A DNA stretch of 64,000 nt from Carnegiea gigantea (Eukaryota > Streptophyta > Magnoliopsida > Caryophyllales > Cactaceae), in the NCBI GenBank assembly GCA_029747015.1, contig JAKOGI010001542.1, positions 62,001 to 126,000 on the forward strand. Reading direction: 5' to 3'. Under the pieces are notes generated by a model that saw only the letters and a program-made list of their open reading frames with translations, ran no database searches and had not been told where the DNA came from. Shown piece by piece: positions 1 through 10,973 of the stretch. Within the stretch, counting starts at the first letter, position 1; each line of letters opens with the position of its first letter. The position numbers and the translations under genes are program-made.

Positions 1-1335
1 CCAGGTTCACCATCTGCTTACAATCATTGTCACAAAAAATGATTGTATCATCAGCAAAGAGAACATAGGATACATTAATTGTAGTTGAGATCGGATCCCC
101 TTGACGAAGGCCTCTAGAAGCCGAGAAAAATCTGTAGGAGAACCATTGACAAGTATTGCAAAGGAAGTCGAAGAAACGCATTGTCGAATCCAAGTGATCC
201 ACGTCTCCCCGAATACCATTCTACTCAAGACATAAATCAAAAACTCCCAATTGACATGGTCATAGGCCTTTTAAATGTCCAACTTGCAGAGAACTCCCGA
301 AATCCCTGATTTTATTCTAGAGTCAATAAGCTCATTTACAATGAGTACAACATCCAGAATCTAACGTCCCCCTACAAAGGCATTCTGATTCTCAGAGATA
401 AGAGACCTTATAACACCTCTCAATCTTTGGGCTAAAACATTAGGAAGAAGCTTGTAAATGCATTCGACTAAACTGATCGGTCGGTAGTCTCTAATATCCT
501 CTGCATTGGCTTTCTTAGGAATCAACCCAATAAAAGTAGCATTGAGGCTTGCCACAAATTTTCCAGTGTGGTAAAACTCTAAAAACATCTTTAAAACATC
601 ACTCCTAAGAGTGTCCCAATTCGCCTGGAGGAAAGCCATAGTCATACCATCTGGGCCTGGAGATTTATCGCCACAACAATCATGAAGAGCTTTAAAAATT
701 TCCTCTTCTGAGAATTCCAACTGAAGCCCCTCTCTAGCAGAGACCGATAAAGAAGGCATCAAGTTGTCAACCTTTGGTCTCCAAGCTTCAGACTCAGTAA
801 AGAGGGATTTGTAGAACCCATGGATGGAAGACTTCATCTCGTCCCAATTCTGAAAACGGTTTCCATCCACAATCACAAAAGACATAGAGTTGAATTTCCT
901 ACGAAAATTAGCTACTTTATGAAAAAATCTTGTATTTCGATCACCAACTCTAAGCCACAATGCCCTCGACTTTTGCCTGCAGGATATCTCATGCATAAGG
1001 ATGACTTTCGCTAGCTCATGTCTGTCAGCTTTTCTCTGCTCCAATTCCTCATTAGAAAGACCAGGAGTTTCCTCCTTCACGTCAAGTTGGTTAATAGAAT
1101 CCATGAGGTTGTACTTCCAAATCTTGATATCCCCAAAGACGTCTCTATTCCATTTCTTGATTTCCGCTTTGATCACCTTTAATTTCTTCGCAAGCACGAA
1201 ACTAGCATATCCCTCAATACGAGCCTCTTCCCACCACCATTTAATAAGATCAGGAAACCCCTCAACTTCGAGCCACATATTCTCAAATTTAAAAGGAATT
1301 CTCCCCTCTGGAACGTCCCATTTTCTAAGCATATA
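1..1335 (-). pseudogene. LINE ORF2 reverse transcriptase domain (broken)
   Basis: This frame encodes the RT half of an L1 ORF2 protein, which copies LINE RNA at the nicked target. Visible RT motifs in order are SPGPDGM (about 645-665), FIGLIPKK and DYRPISL (about 480-540), NAFVGGR (about 361-385), YDHVNWE (about 250-275) and the catalytic FADD (about 47-60). The frame is broken by a TAG right after NAFVGGR, by a TAA one codon before KAYDHVNWE, and by a frameshift between the NGSPTDF block and FADD. The remaining C-terminal part lies outside the window. The frame overlaps that of the upstream endonuclease, showing another shift near 1330. Dead copy. Confidence 0.9.
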
Positions 1336-2012
1336 AGGAAATGATCTGAAAGAGGTCTAGGCAACCTCTTTTGAATTGCGTCGATAAAATGTTCCTCCCA
1401 ATCCAAGGAGATAAGAAAACGGTCGAGTCTTGAACTAGCTGGAACCTCGCCACCTCTAGACCAAGTAAAATCACCCCCTTGTAAAGAAAGATAAACCAGA
1501 GCACAACTATTAATAAAGCTATGGAATTCCTTCATAGAATTAGAGGGGCTTAAACCCAAGCTCCTTTCGTGAGGGTATAAGATCTCATTGAAATCCCCTC
1601 CTACACACCAAGACCCAGACCACTTGTCCTTAATAAGACGGAGCTTTTCCCGAAATCTCAATTTATCAGTCCTAGATTGAGGGCCATACACACTTGTGAA
1701 AGCCCAAGCGAAACCACTCTTGACCGTTTGAAGAATGCAGGTGATCAAGAAGTCACCACAAAAAGAAGACACCAAGCGGTACACACTCTTGCCCCACATT
1801 ATAAGGACACCCCCTGACAAGCCTACTGCATTAAGGGCTGCAAAATTAACAAAGTGATAACCCCAAAAAGAGCGAATATCAGAAGGTGAGATGGCCTCCA
1901 TTTTTGTCTCTTGAGGACACACAAGGTCACATTTTCAATCTCTCAAAAGACTTTTAAGCAAAACTTTCTTGTCACGGTCATTCATACTCCTCACATTCCA
2001 AGAAAGCAATGT
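1336..2012 (-). pseudogene. LINE ORF2 endonuclease domain (broken)
   Basis: N-terminal endonuclease (exonuclease-endonuclease-phosphatase fold) of ORF2, which nicks target DNA. The domain starts at LLSWNVRS (about 1990-2012), followed by an in-frame stop, then CPQETKME, the GGVLIMW block, SVYGP, the GDFNEI motif (about 1585-1605), FTWSRGG, SRLDRFL and SDHF. These are the usual order and spacing for plant L1 endonucleases. The stop after LLRD and the frameshift after SDHF, where the downstream RT frame takes over near 1330, make it non-functional. Conservation is otherwise good, so the copy is moderately old. Confidence 0.88.
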
Positions 2013-4274
2013 AAACATAAGGCACCAACATCCCACTCGTCAAGGCATTAGCTTTGTCATAGTTCAGTCCGAATTCAAGTCTTCTCAACTCTCTTTGTCT
2101 TCTAGTTGCCGGAGGCGTTCTAATCACAGTTTGTTTAGGCAAACTATTATTTCTTTCAATTCTTGACAGAAGCTGAATCACCTCAGTCTCATACCCTGAA
2201 ACGGCCACACCAATACAGGATGCAATGCCTTTGAGTTTGGAGGCTACCCATTTAGAGACCTTCTCAGAATTCACATTTTGACCATCCCACACATCCTCAA
2301 CAGAAAAAGACTCATTGGAATTTTGAAGAAAAGAGAAATCAACTTCACGAGGGGCTACCAAATCTTGCGAACCTGACGGGGGCCCAACGGAGATCAAGGG
2401 CCAATTATGCACAGGAGGCTCCGACCTGCAACATTATCCTTAGAACCGCCTGCAGAATTCCGGGATCCTACACTCAGGGCAAGTGCATCCCTCACAACAT
2501 CTTGAGGCAAATCGCAAGAAACACTACTATACAAGCCTACCCCGATTGAAGAGAACTTCCCACAGAAAATAGAGAAGATGAAATGGGATGGTCACCATGT
2601 CCCCTGAACCAAGGAAGACTCACTGGAGAAGATAGGGCCAAGGGAGGAGCAGAAACGGGGGGAACAAAATTAGAGAACAAATTCACAGCCAATGATTCAA
2701 AATGCGGTTTCGGTCGCGATTTCGATTTCGGTCGCGGAACGGTAAAATCGCTCTAATACGACAATTGCGTTCAATATTGCGGCCATCGCGGCATGAAAAC
2801 GCGGATCGCCCAACTCCAAAACCTTTCCAATGCGGCTGTTTCGGCGCGATTCGGCCACATTTTGAATCCATAATCACAGCAAAGCCCTTCGATGAACCTG
2901 AGACTGCAACAGAATGGTTCTTAGCCCAAGCAGTACCAATATCATCGGAAAGTTGACCATTGATTTCCGCCTCAAACCTCGCAGGATCATACGAAGTAAC
3001 TCTAGCTGGAGAAAAGGAGTCCAAATGGGCATTAAGGAGTGAAGCAAGGAGTGCATCTACAATAGCTTCAACCCCACCCAAGTCCTCATTGTCTGAGGGG
3101 TTTCCCCCATTGTCCCTCGACCTTAAGCCAAGGGAATGATTTTGACGAGTATAAACCTGAGTACTCTTAGGATATGAGATACATCCTAGGCTCTCCTGGT
3201 TCATCCTTCTATTCCTAGAAGACAACCCCCTCCTTTGCACCTCCAACGGCTCAGTATAATCAAGAGTAATACCCAAATCATTCACCTCCTTACCTCTCCT
3301 CACAACTGAAGAAGATACCGTATCAGCATAAGACCGAAGAAATGAAGCTGGTTCTCCCTTGAATCCGCACTTGAGACAACACCCATGCGGGGGAGGGGGG
3401 AGGAGGAATGACAGCATCAACCAAAGAGGATGATGGTTTGGAGGGCGAAATTCTCGGCTGAATTGAAGGATCTAATGGAGTAAGGTTGAATATTTTAGTA
3501 ATGAAGCCAAACATTTTAAACCACCCCATTCATTCCAGTCTGCAGGGAAAATAACAAAGGAACGTTTGCCATCAACGATCACTGATAGTTGCAAGTACTT
3601 TCTAGCGTGATTACTCCTGGACTCCAACATAAAAATTCTTAATCCTAGTGTCATTTGATTGCACCAATTTCCAGACTCGGATTTCCGAAACGTAGCCCAA
3701 GCCCTTAACAGCCATAAAACCACGTCCTCAGGCAACAAGATGGTGAACCTTCTACCCCTGCCATTCTTAGATATCTCCAAAATATCCTCTTTAGTACCCA
3801 CCACACTCAAATCAAATGACTTGCTTTCAATAGCCAAAAACTTCTTACAGCCCCCTCTCATACTCGCCACCCACTGCAACCACAAAAAGTCACCTGAAAA
3901 AGCCTCCCGGAAGCAGACAAAAAAAACCACAAAAAGTCCAGCACCGACACCCCAATTGGACAAGGTACTACTAGAAACCCTTAAAACGGCTTGATCTGGG
4001 GGAAAATCAGAGGCGAACAAATTTTCTGGCTAGCGGCAGAGCTTTTGGTGGGAACAACTCCAGCGAGGACAGAAGATGCCGGCGACCACCCTGACAGAGG
4101 AAGATGGAGGAAGCAGCCCATCAATAAGAGGAAATCTAGAAAAAAAGTAAATCCGGCGACTTTCCGGCCACCGGAAAAGTTGCCGGCGGCAGACCTACAG
4201 GCGTGAAGAGCCCCGACTAAGACAGAAAAATCCGGCCACCACCATGGCGGAGAAAGAACGAGGAAGCGACCCAC
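2013..4274 (-). pseudogene. LINE ORF1-like region (broken)
   Basis: Several minus-strand frames (3981-4274, 3472-4020, 2683-3420, 1978-2412) lie where ORF1 of a plant L1 should be. ORF1 proteins bind LINE RNA. The part at 3472-4020 (GRGRRFTILLPEDV, then WLLRAWATFRKSESGNW) and the part near 3480-3545 resemble the N-terminal half of plant LINE ORF1 proteins. A CLKCGFKGEP stretch near 3360-3395 could be a remnant of the CCHC knuckle but lacks the full spacing. A MITE at 2692-2874 interrupts the C-terminal half, and its translation accounts for the RDRNRNRDRNR-like end of the 2683-3420 frame. Identity rests mainly on position relative to ORF2. Confidence 0.6.
2692..2874. mobile_element. hAT-like MITE inserted in LINE ORF1 (183 bp)
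   Basis: A GC-rich block full of CGGT and CGCG words differs sharply from its surroundings. Its ends are inverted repeats: ATTCAAAATGCGG at about 2696 and CCACATTTTGAAT at about 2856. It is bounded by CACAGCCA (2684-2691) and CACAGCAA (2875-2882), an 8-bp direct repeat with one mismatch. Eight-bp duplications and short imperfect inverted ends are typical of hAT-derived MITEs. There is no coding capacity. Confidence 0.65.
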
Positions 4275-4472
4275 AAACGACCCACAAACAACCGCATATC
4301 TAAAGAAACCGAGGGAAGGACGCGAAGAGAAGTGCGAACGGCTCCGGCGACGTCAAGATGCCCGCCGGCCGGCTGGGGTGAACAGACCGACTGAGGCTCC
4401 CAGAGACCCAAGGTCCACCAGACCTTAGGTTTGCCTCCGATGACCTCAAATCTACCCAGAGCTCACTCCCCC

Positions 4473-4489
4473 CTCTCTCTCTCTCTCTG
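4473..4489. repeat. CT dinucleotide tract
   Basis: A short (CT)n run near the presumed 5' end of the LINE. Read on the minus strand it is a GA-rich leader. Confidence 0.8.
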
Positions 4490-4499
4490 TCGAGTACCA

Positions 4500-4596
4500 A
4501 TTAACGTAACAATTATTTCTAACTTGTCATAGCTTGCTTTCTTTGCATTTGAAATCAGATTTGAGCGTTAATTGAATTCCCTCCATAGATACATCA
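4500..4596 (+). repeat. Remnant of 5' LTR of element E
   Basis: Only the 3'-most part of the 5' LTR survives. It aligns to 10850-10973, with the region from about 4531 to 4596 nearly identical and a short deletion before it. It ends in CA immediately before TATT and the primer site. The remainder was replaced by, or lies beyond, the LINE on the left. Confidence 0.85.
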
Positions 4597-4600
4597 TATT

Positions 4601-4613
4601 TGGTATCAGAGTT
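4601..4613 (+). other. Primer binding site, initiator tRNA-Met type (E)
   Basis: TGGTATCAGAGTT begins four bases after the LTR end. It is the standard complement to the 3' end of plant initiator tRNA-Met, with one change from the usual TGGTATCAGAGC. Confidence 0.9.
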
Positions 4614-4719
4614 GAGTTTCTCCTTGGCCTGGTATACTCCTCCACACTTCCAGATTCATTCCCACACAAAAATCCAAACACAAGTCCTGTTTCTATTTTA
4701 AACCAAAACCGGTTATAAG

Positions 4720-5828
4720 ATGAGTTCAAGTACAAGCTTAGATGAAAAGTTTGAGGCAGTCATGAAGAATAGTCAATCCCTCTCGGCTCGAAATGAGGTA
4801 TTGATGAGAAAAATCAATAAGGATGCTCAACGTGATCAAGAAGTCAGGGCTCAGAACGGATACTTGAGAAAACAGCTTAGTGCGTTCTTAAAGCAAAAGC
4901 AAAAGATGCACGAGGAACCTCAGTTCCTCACCAATCTGACCTTGGAAGACAAGAACGAGCTAGTCACTCTTTGGATTCATCTAGCGAGGATGAATCCTTA
5001 AGAATGGCAAGACCAAGACCAAGACCAAGACCAAGACCAAAACCAAGGTTTCAAGCAAACTCTAATGACTTTAAAGTTGAGATTCCCGAGTTTGAAGGCA
5101 AGCTCGATCCTGGAGAATTCCTAGATTGGATGCATACAGTTGAGCGTGTTTTTAAGTACAAGGATGTTCCAGAAGACAAGAAGGTGAAATTGGTGGCTTT
5201 AAGGCTCAGAAAATATGCCTCCCTTTGGTGAACAAACCTATGTGCCAAGAGAGTCCGAGATAGAAAAGCAAAGATCCAAACATGGGAGAAGATGAAGGCC
5301 AAGCTTAAGGCTCGGTTTCTACCCCCAACTTACGTTTAAGATTGCTATTCTGAACTCCATAACTTGACACAAGGTAACTTGAATGTGGAGGAATACACTC
5401 GTGAGTTTGAAAAACTTGTCGTTAAGTGTGATCTTTAAGAACCCGAAGAGCAAACTATAATTAGGTACTTAGGAGGCCTTGATCCTAGGTATGCTAATGT
5501 AGTTGGTTTGCAAACTTACACTACTTTTGATGAAGTGTGTGTGCTTGCTCACAAAGTTGAGCAACAAAAGAAGGCAAAACAGCCCCCTAAACCCCAGTAC
5601 ACAAAGCCTTTTCCCCGAAATCAACCCTTTAACAAGGAGAGTTCTAATCCCATTCCTAAGCCCACAAATCCATCCCCTTCCTTTCCACAAAGAACCCAAA
5701 CTCCACAAAAGAGCCGACCCCCTCAAAATAGACCCAATCCTGTCCCCATAAGCAATAGAAGGTGTTTTAAATCCAAGGTCTTGAGCACATTGCCTCGGAC
5801 TGTCCAAACCGTAAGGGTACCACACTAG
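4720..5828 (+). pseudogene. Gypsy E gag (broken)
   Basis: Capsid/nucleocapsid gene. It starts at the ATG at 4720 (MSSSTSLDEK) with a heptad-like helix, shifts frame near 4975, and continues through a repeated RPRPRPRP stretch into the capsid core: IPEFEGKLDPGEFLDWM, a lost W/stop region near 5229, then YTREFEKL and YLGGLD up to about 5490. A proline-rich linker leads to the CCHC zinc knuckle at about 5758-5812. Within the knuckle one base is missing from the second Cys codon, so RCFK continues in a different frame from the HIASDCP half. In-frame stops also occur at about 5337 and 5436. Confidence 0.85.
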
Positions 5829-7485
5829 CTGAATGGGCAGCCATGAAGGAAGTATTTGAGGAGGAGAAAAGAGAGAGATTTTGAGGATGATCTTAAGGAA
5901 ACTCAAGAAGAGGCAGTGGAGGAGACTAATGAAGGAGAAATGCTGCTTTTGAGAAGAGTTTTGAGTGGGCAGAAAGGAGCTAAAGATGAGCAAAGAGAGA
6001 ACATCTTTCATTCCCGTTGTACAGTTCAAGGGAAGGTGTGTTTTGTTATCATTGATGGAGGAAACTGTGCTAATGTAGTTTCTCTTAGCATGATTGAGAA
6101 ACTAGGCTTGCAAACCATGACTCATCCACACCCCTACAACATTCAATGGCTGAATCAAAGTAAGGGCATCCAAATGAACTCTCGGTGCCTCGTTTCTTTC
6201 TCCATTGGAAAGAACTATCAAGACGAACTTTGTTGTGATGTTATTCCCATGGATGCATGTCATATCTTGCTGGGAAGACCATGGTTGTATGATCGTAAGG
6301 TAATGCACAATGGATTCTTGAATACATACTGCTTTACTAAGGAGGGAAAGAAGATTACCCAAGCCCCTTTATCCCCATCTCAGCTCCACAAAGATAAGCT
6401 TCAAATGAAACCAAATCAATATGATTTGCTTCTTACCTTCAATGAGCCATTGCTAAAGGCCTCTTACCATGAAATCAAGGCCTTTAAAGAGTGGATATTA
6501 AGTATCCAAGATGAACCAGAATCCCGTTTACCCTCCCACCCCGTAGCCAAATCACTCATACACACCTTCTGTCATTTGTTCCCTGAGGAGACACCCACGG
6601 GTTTACCTCCCAAAAGGGATATCCAACACCACATTGACCTTATTCCTGGTTCTGTCCTTCCAAATAAGCTAGCCTACAGAATAAATCCCAAGGAAACCAT
6701 AGAGATTGAAAGACAAGTTGAGAAACTAATGTCAAAGGGCTTGATCCGTGAGTCCTTGAGTCCGTGTGCTGTACTTGCCCTATTAGTTCCAAAGAAGAAT
6801 GGAGGAATGCGTATGTGTGTGGATAGCAGGGCCATTAACAAGATCACAATCAAATATAGGTACCCCATGCCTAGACGTAAAGATATGCTAGATGAGTTAC
6901 ATGGCTCTCAAGTGTTCTTAAAGATTGATCTTCGAAGTGGTTACTACCAAATTCGGATTAGAGAAGGAAACGAATAGAAGACGGCCTTTAAGACTAAAGG
7001 AGGGCTTTATGAGTGGTTAGTTATGCCCTTTAATCTTTCAAATGCTCCTAGCACATTCATGAGGTTAATGAATCAAATATTCAGGCCTTACATTCGAAAG
7101 ATTGCGGTAGTTAACTTCGATGGTATTCTGATTTACTCTAAGAATGCAAGATCATCTTACATAAGTTATGCTTGTTCTTCAACGAGAAAAGTTATTTGGT
7201 AACCTTAAGAAGTGTGCCTTTTTCACTCATGAGGTGATATTCTTAGGTTACATTGTCATTGGAGATGGCATTAAGGCAGATGACAGTAAGATTGAGGCTA
7301 TTCGGACATGGCCTACTCCACAAAGTATTCATGATGTACGAAACTTCCATGGACTTGCATCTTTTTACAGGAGGTTTATAAGAAACTTTAGTATAATCAT
7401 GGCTCCCATGACTGAGGTTATTAAGGGTACATCATTCACTTGGACCCCCAAAACCCAATCTGCCTTCTAAGAAGTCAAGAAGAGA
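5829..7485 (+). pseudogene. Gypsy E protease and reverse transcriptase (broken)
   Basis: The open stretch 5856-6977 carries an acidic linker, an aspartic protease with active site IIDGGNCANVVS (about 6050-6085; plant gypsy proteases commonly have DGGS here) and ILLGRPWL, then RT: LLVPKKNGG, MCVDSRAINK and [17 protein letters not shown] at 6975-6977 replaces an expected Trp codon. Beyond it the [17 protein letters not shown] block is intact, but the catalytic box reads NFDG (7113-7124) in place of a YxDD-type box, so one catalytic Asp is gone. A frameshift follows near 7150, after which FGNLKKC and the thumb region FHGLASFYRRFIRNF resume. Confidence 0.9.
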
Positions 7486-9242
7486 CTAACTCAAGTACCT
7501 GTTCTTGCTTTGCCGTGCTTTGAGAAGGTCTTTGAAATTGAATGTGATGCCTCTGGAGTTGGTATAGGTGGTGTTCTTACTCAAGAAGGTAAACCTCTAG
7601 CCTTCTTTAGTGAGAAATTGTGTGATTCAAGGAGAAAGTATTCCACCCATGATAAAGAGGTTTATACTGTCGTGAAGTGCTTAGAACATTGGAGTCATTA
7701 TCTTGTTGCAAGTGAGTTTATTTTGCATTCTGATCATGAGACTTTGAAGTATATTCAAGGCCAACACAAGTTAAACTCACACCCTGCCAAATGGGTTGAG
7801 TATCTCCAATCATTTCATTTCACAATCAAGCACAAATCTGAAAAACTTAATCAAGGAGCCAATGCTTTATCCCAGAGGTACCTACTTTTGTTTCAGTTAG
7901 ATGCTTGTATACTTGATTTTGAGCATCCAAAGTGTTCATGCACTGAAGATGAAGACTTTGGGGAGTTGTTTGCTGCTTGTTTAAAACACCCCAAAGGTGA
8001 TTTCTTAGTCCAAGAAGGCTTTTTGCTCAAGCGTATACGGCTGTGTGCACCAAAGTGTAGCACAAGAGAGCTTCTGATTAGGGAAGTACATGGAGGATCC
8101 TTGGCTGATCACTATAGAGAAAACAAGACAATCACCATGCTAAGGGAGCATTACTACTGGTCAGGTATGGACAAAGACATACAAAACATTCTGAAGAGGT
8201 ATAGTACATGCCAAGTGACTAAGAGTCATTCTCCTCCCCACGACCTTTACACACCATTGCCTATATCCCACTCATCTTTGGGTTGATGTAAGTATGGATT
8301 TCATTCTTGGTTTGCCTATGACCCAAAGGAACAAGGATTCTTTGTTGTGGTAGATAGGTTTTCTAAGATGTCTCATTTCATTCTATGTAACAAAACAAAT
8401 GAGCTACACACATTGCTGAGTTGTACTTTAGAGAGGTGGCTAGATTACATGGTATACCTAGATCAATTGTTTCTGATCGGGATACCAAGTTTCTTAGTTA
8501 TTTTTGGATTACATTGTGAAGGAAGTTGGGTAGTAAACTCAAGTATAGTACCACTTACCATCCACAAATAGATGGGTAAACTAAGGTCACTAATCGAACC
8601 CTAGGGACTATCCTAAGGGCCTTGATTAAATCTCATGCCAAAACTTGGGATTTGCTTTTTCCTCATCCAAAATTTGCTTACAATAAGGCTCCTAGCAAAA
8701 CTACTGGTCTATCACCATTCAAGGTGATCTACGGGATTGATCCCCTAAGTCCACTTGATCTCACTCCAAGGCCTTTAGACCAAAAGCCTAGTGTAGATGC
8801 AGCAGCAAGGGTAGAGGAAATCCAGAAGATACATGAGTTGGTGAGCAGTAGAATAGAGAAGACAAATGCATCTTATCAAGCTCACGCCAACAAGCGCAAG
8901 AAGAGGAAGGTATTTCGACCTAGAGACCTCGTTTGGATATACCTAAGGAAGAAAAGATTCCCTTCAAAGAGGAAAAACAAGCTAATGCCAAGAGGTGAAG
9001 GTCCATTTGAGGTACTTGAAAAGATAAATGATAATGCTTACAAAGTCGATTTGCCAGGTGACTATGGAGTTTCAGCTACATTTAATGTAGCTGATTTGAG
9101 CCCTTATCATGCTGAGGAATACCTTGCCAATTTGAGGATCAAATCTTCTCAACAAGGGGAGGATGACGGAGTCCCCTCAAGCCAAGATATAGATGAAGGT
9201 CCAACAAGTTCAGCAAGGTCCAATTCAACCTCCAAAGTCTAA
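7486..9242 (+). pseudogene. Gypsy E RNase H and integrase (broken)
   Basis: Open from 7510 to 8286: RNase H with ECDASGVGIGGVL (about 7540-7575), STHDKEVY and LHSDHETLKYI, then the integrase zinc domain. Its two His (EVHGG, ADHYREN) are present but only one of the two Cys remains (RYSTCQ). The core follows in several frames: first Asp in SMDFI (8297-8299), [13 protein letters not shown], second Asp in SDRD (8475-8477). At the position of the third acidic residue there is Lys (8583-8585), one codon after an in-frame TAA-T. The C-terminal part (8622-9242) ends with FNVADLSPYH and no chromodomain, and crosses into the 3' LTR. Confidence 0.9.
9153..9163 (+). other. Polypurine tract of element E
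   Basis: CAAGGGGAGGA directly precedes TGACGG, the most likely LTR start. The tract lies inside the integrase reading frame, so the protein end is encoded in the LTR. Confidence 0.6.
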
Positions 9243-10973
9243 GCCATGGCTCACATTTTGCAAAGGATACAAACAGAAGCATCCGAATTTAAGGCAGATT
9301 TTAAGCCTGGTTTTGTATTCTTAATTACTTTCATGAGGTTGAAGTTTCAATTTTTTGCATATCTTGGGTCCCTAACATGTTAACTACGTGGTTCATTTAA
9401 GAAATTCACGTTAAGTCAAGTGGAAGATGAAGAACCAGGTCATTTTTGTGAATCGCGTAGGCTGGAACCCTATTTAGAATAGTCTGAGTATTTTGAGCTT
9501 TTGGACAGGCAAATGAGGTCATAAACGTGTGATTCTACTTGGAGGAGTTAGAAGACATCCAGGGCTTTCCAACCATATGTGGCAATCCAAATCAAGTCCA
9601 TGTTTTGCATGAGAAATGTGGCTTCCAAACAATACCTACAAACTGCCAGCTACTGTCTAGTTGCACCGAATAGGAGCATTTGGTGGTTGAAGTCATCCTA
9701 GACGTCCAATCTCTACCTAACAGCATGATTGAGCAGTTAAAGCAGCCTTGGACACAATCATGAAGCAACCAATTGAAGAACCAATGAGCAGCAAGGAGAA
9801 AAAAGCAGAAACAAGCTCATTGGCTAGCTGTAAAGCATACCCGCAACCAAGCAGCTTTCTCCTCTTCTCTCACACATGACCAGGAGCCTTTTTGCTTAAT
9901 TGCTTGCTTAGTATCTAGCTTAGCTTTAATCCTCATGATTAAATAGATTCAATGGTTGTAATTAGTAAAGATTAAGCTAGGAATCAGATTAGTATCTCAC
10001 GAGTTAGCATTAACCGTGAACTAATCTTGAAAAAACCTCACTCCCTGGGCTAGAGCAGCTTATGTGCTTGCATGCTTGACTATAAGGGATGTAAGTGAAC
10101 ATTTTTGTAATCAGATTTCGTGATTTCAAGAAAGAGAAAAGAGAGCATTGCTCCTTTACTTAACCGTAAATACTTAACTTGCTTACCTCTAGGGCTGGCA
10201 AAAATCTGTCCAACTCGATTACCCGAATTTGTCCGACCCGGAAAAAATCGGGTATGGTCACCAAATTTATGTCCAAATTTAAAATTCGGACAACTGGCCA
10301 TATCCGAATTTAAATTCGGGTTGGATTCGGGTTTGGACATTCGGGTGCGAGTTGTCCGGATTTTTGAACCATTTCGGATTCGGACAAATTCGAACAATCG
10401 GACAACCGGATTTGGACATCGGATAATTACGTTTATATGTAATTTTAGTCCAAATTCTTTAGAAAATTTTATAAAAACAAATTCGGACAACCGGGTTCGG
10501 ACATAAAAAAATGGGTTCGGATTCGGTCACACAAAATTTCGGTCAGAATGCCCTAAAATCATATCACAAATTCGGACATTCAGGTCCGGGTCCGGGTCTG
10601 ATCAAAGTGTCCGATTTATAATCCGAACAGGGTCCGGGTACGAAGTTTTTGTCTGAATGTCTGATTTGTCCGGACCCGAATTGACCCGGACCCGAATTTT
10701 TGCCAGCCCTACTTATCTCTAACTAGGCCGGTTACAATGGTGATCAAATGAGTCTTAAACCTTGATTAGGTGGTGATATTTGTATCCTAATTAAGTTTAG
10801 GGGCCCTAAAGTCAAGCTTAGTAGTGATATTTGTATCTAAGCAAGAGTTTAGTTTACAATTATCCCTATCTCACTCTCAGATTCTCCTTAGACTCACATA
10901 TGATTTCAGCTTGCTTTCTTTGCATTTGAAATCAGATTTGAATGTTAGTTGAATTCCCTCCATAGATACATCA
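9164..10973 (+). repeat. 3' LTR of element E
   Basis: The right end is firm, because the last ~60 bases match the 5' LTR remnant and end in CA at 10973. The left end is inferred from a polypurine tract followed by TG. Without the 522-bp MITE and its duplication the LTR would be about 1.28 kb. No further gene is visible. Homologous AT-rich text from 10720 to 10910 repeats the phrase GTGATATTTGTAT twice. Confidence 0.7.
10190..10711. mobile_element. hAT-like MITE in the 3' LTR of E (522 bp)
   Basis: Perfect 16-bp terminal inverted repeats, TAGGGCTGGCAAAAAT at the left and its complement at the right, are bounded by CTTACCTC (10182-10189) and CTTATCTC (10712-10719), an 8-bp direct repeat with one mismatch. 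This is the hAT signature. The interior is made of many short direct and inverted words around ATTCGG, TCCGAA and CCGGAC, so it can fold on itself. Long reading frames on both strands here (10080-10490 and 10120-10506) come from this low-complexity interior and are not genes. Confidence 0.9.

Larger units (their letters stand above)
1..4499 (-). mobile_element. L1-type LINE, 3' part outside the window
   Basis: A non-LTR retrotransposon reads right to left: ORF1-like frames at about 4.2-2.0 kb, then an apurinic-type endonuclease, then reverse transcriptase running off position 1. The order EN before RT and the motifs are those of plant L1 elements. The presumed 5' end is near 4499, just past a CT-rich stretch, where the sequence changes abruptly to an LTR fragment of the neighbouring gypsy element. 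The simplest reading is that this LINE inserted into, or replaced, the 5' LTR of that element. The 3' end, poly-A tail and target-site duplication are not visible. Confidence 0.85.
4500..10973 (+). mobile_element. Ty3/gypsy retrotransposon E (CRM-like), 5' LTR truncated
   Basis: The order is LTR remnant, tRNA-Met primer site, gag, protease, RT, RNase H, integrase, polypurine tract, LTR, which is the Ty3/gypsy order. The last ~100 bases of the 5' LTR (ending at 4596) match the last bases of the 3' LTR (ending at 10973), including a shared run of about 30 bases starting AGCTTGCTTTC. No chromodomain follows the integrase and the final reading frame runs into the 3' LTR, both recalled features of CRM-type chromoviruses; this clade assignment is tentative. 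The element is dead, with stops and shifts in gag, RT and integrase. Confidence 0.88.

Noticed and set aside
4971..5050. RPRPRPRP repeat as a possible independent basic peptide gene
   Set aside because: It is continuous with the capsid core of gypsy E gag and is only a short tandem repeat within it.
10080..10506. Two overlapping 128-136-codon frames on opposite strands
   Set aside because: They lie in the low-complexity interior of the hAT-like MITE; the translations are reiterated R/F/G/S words without a motif.
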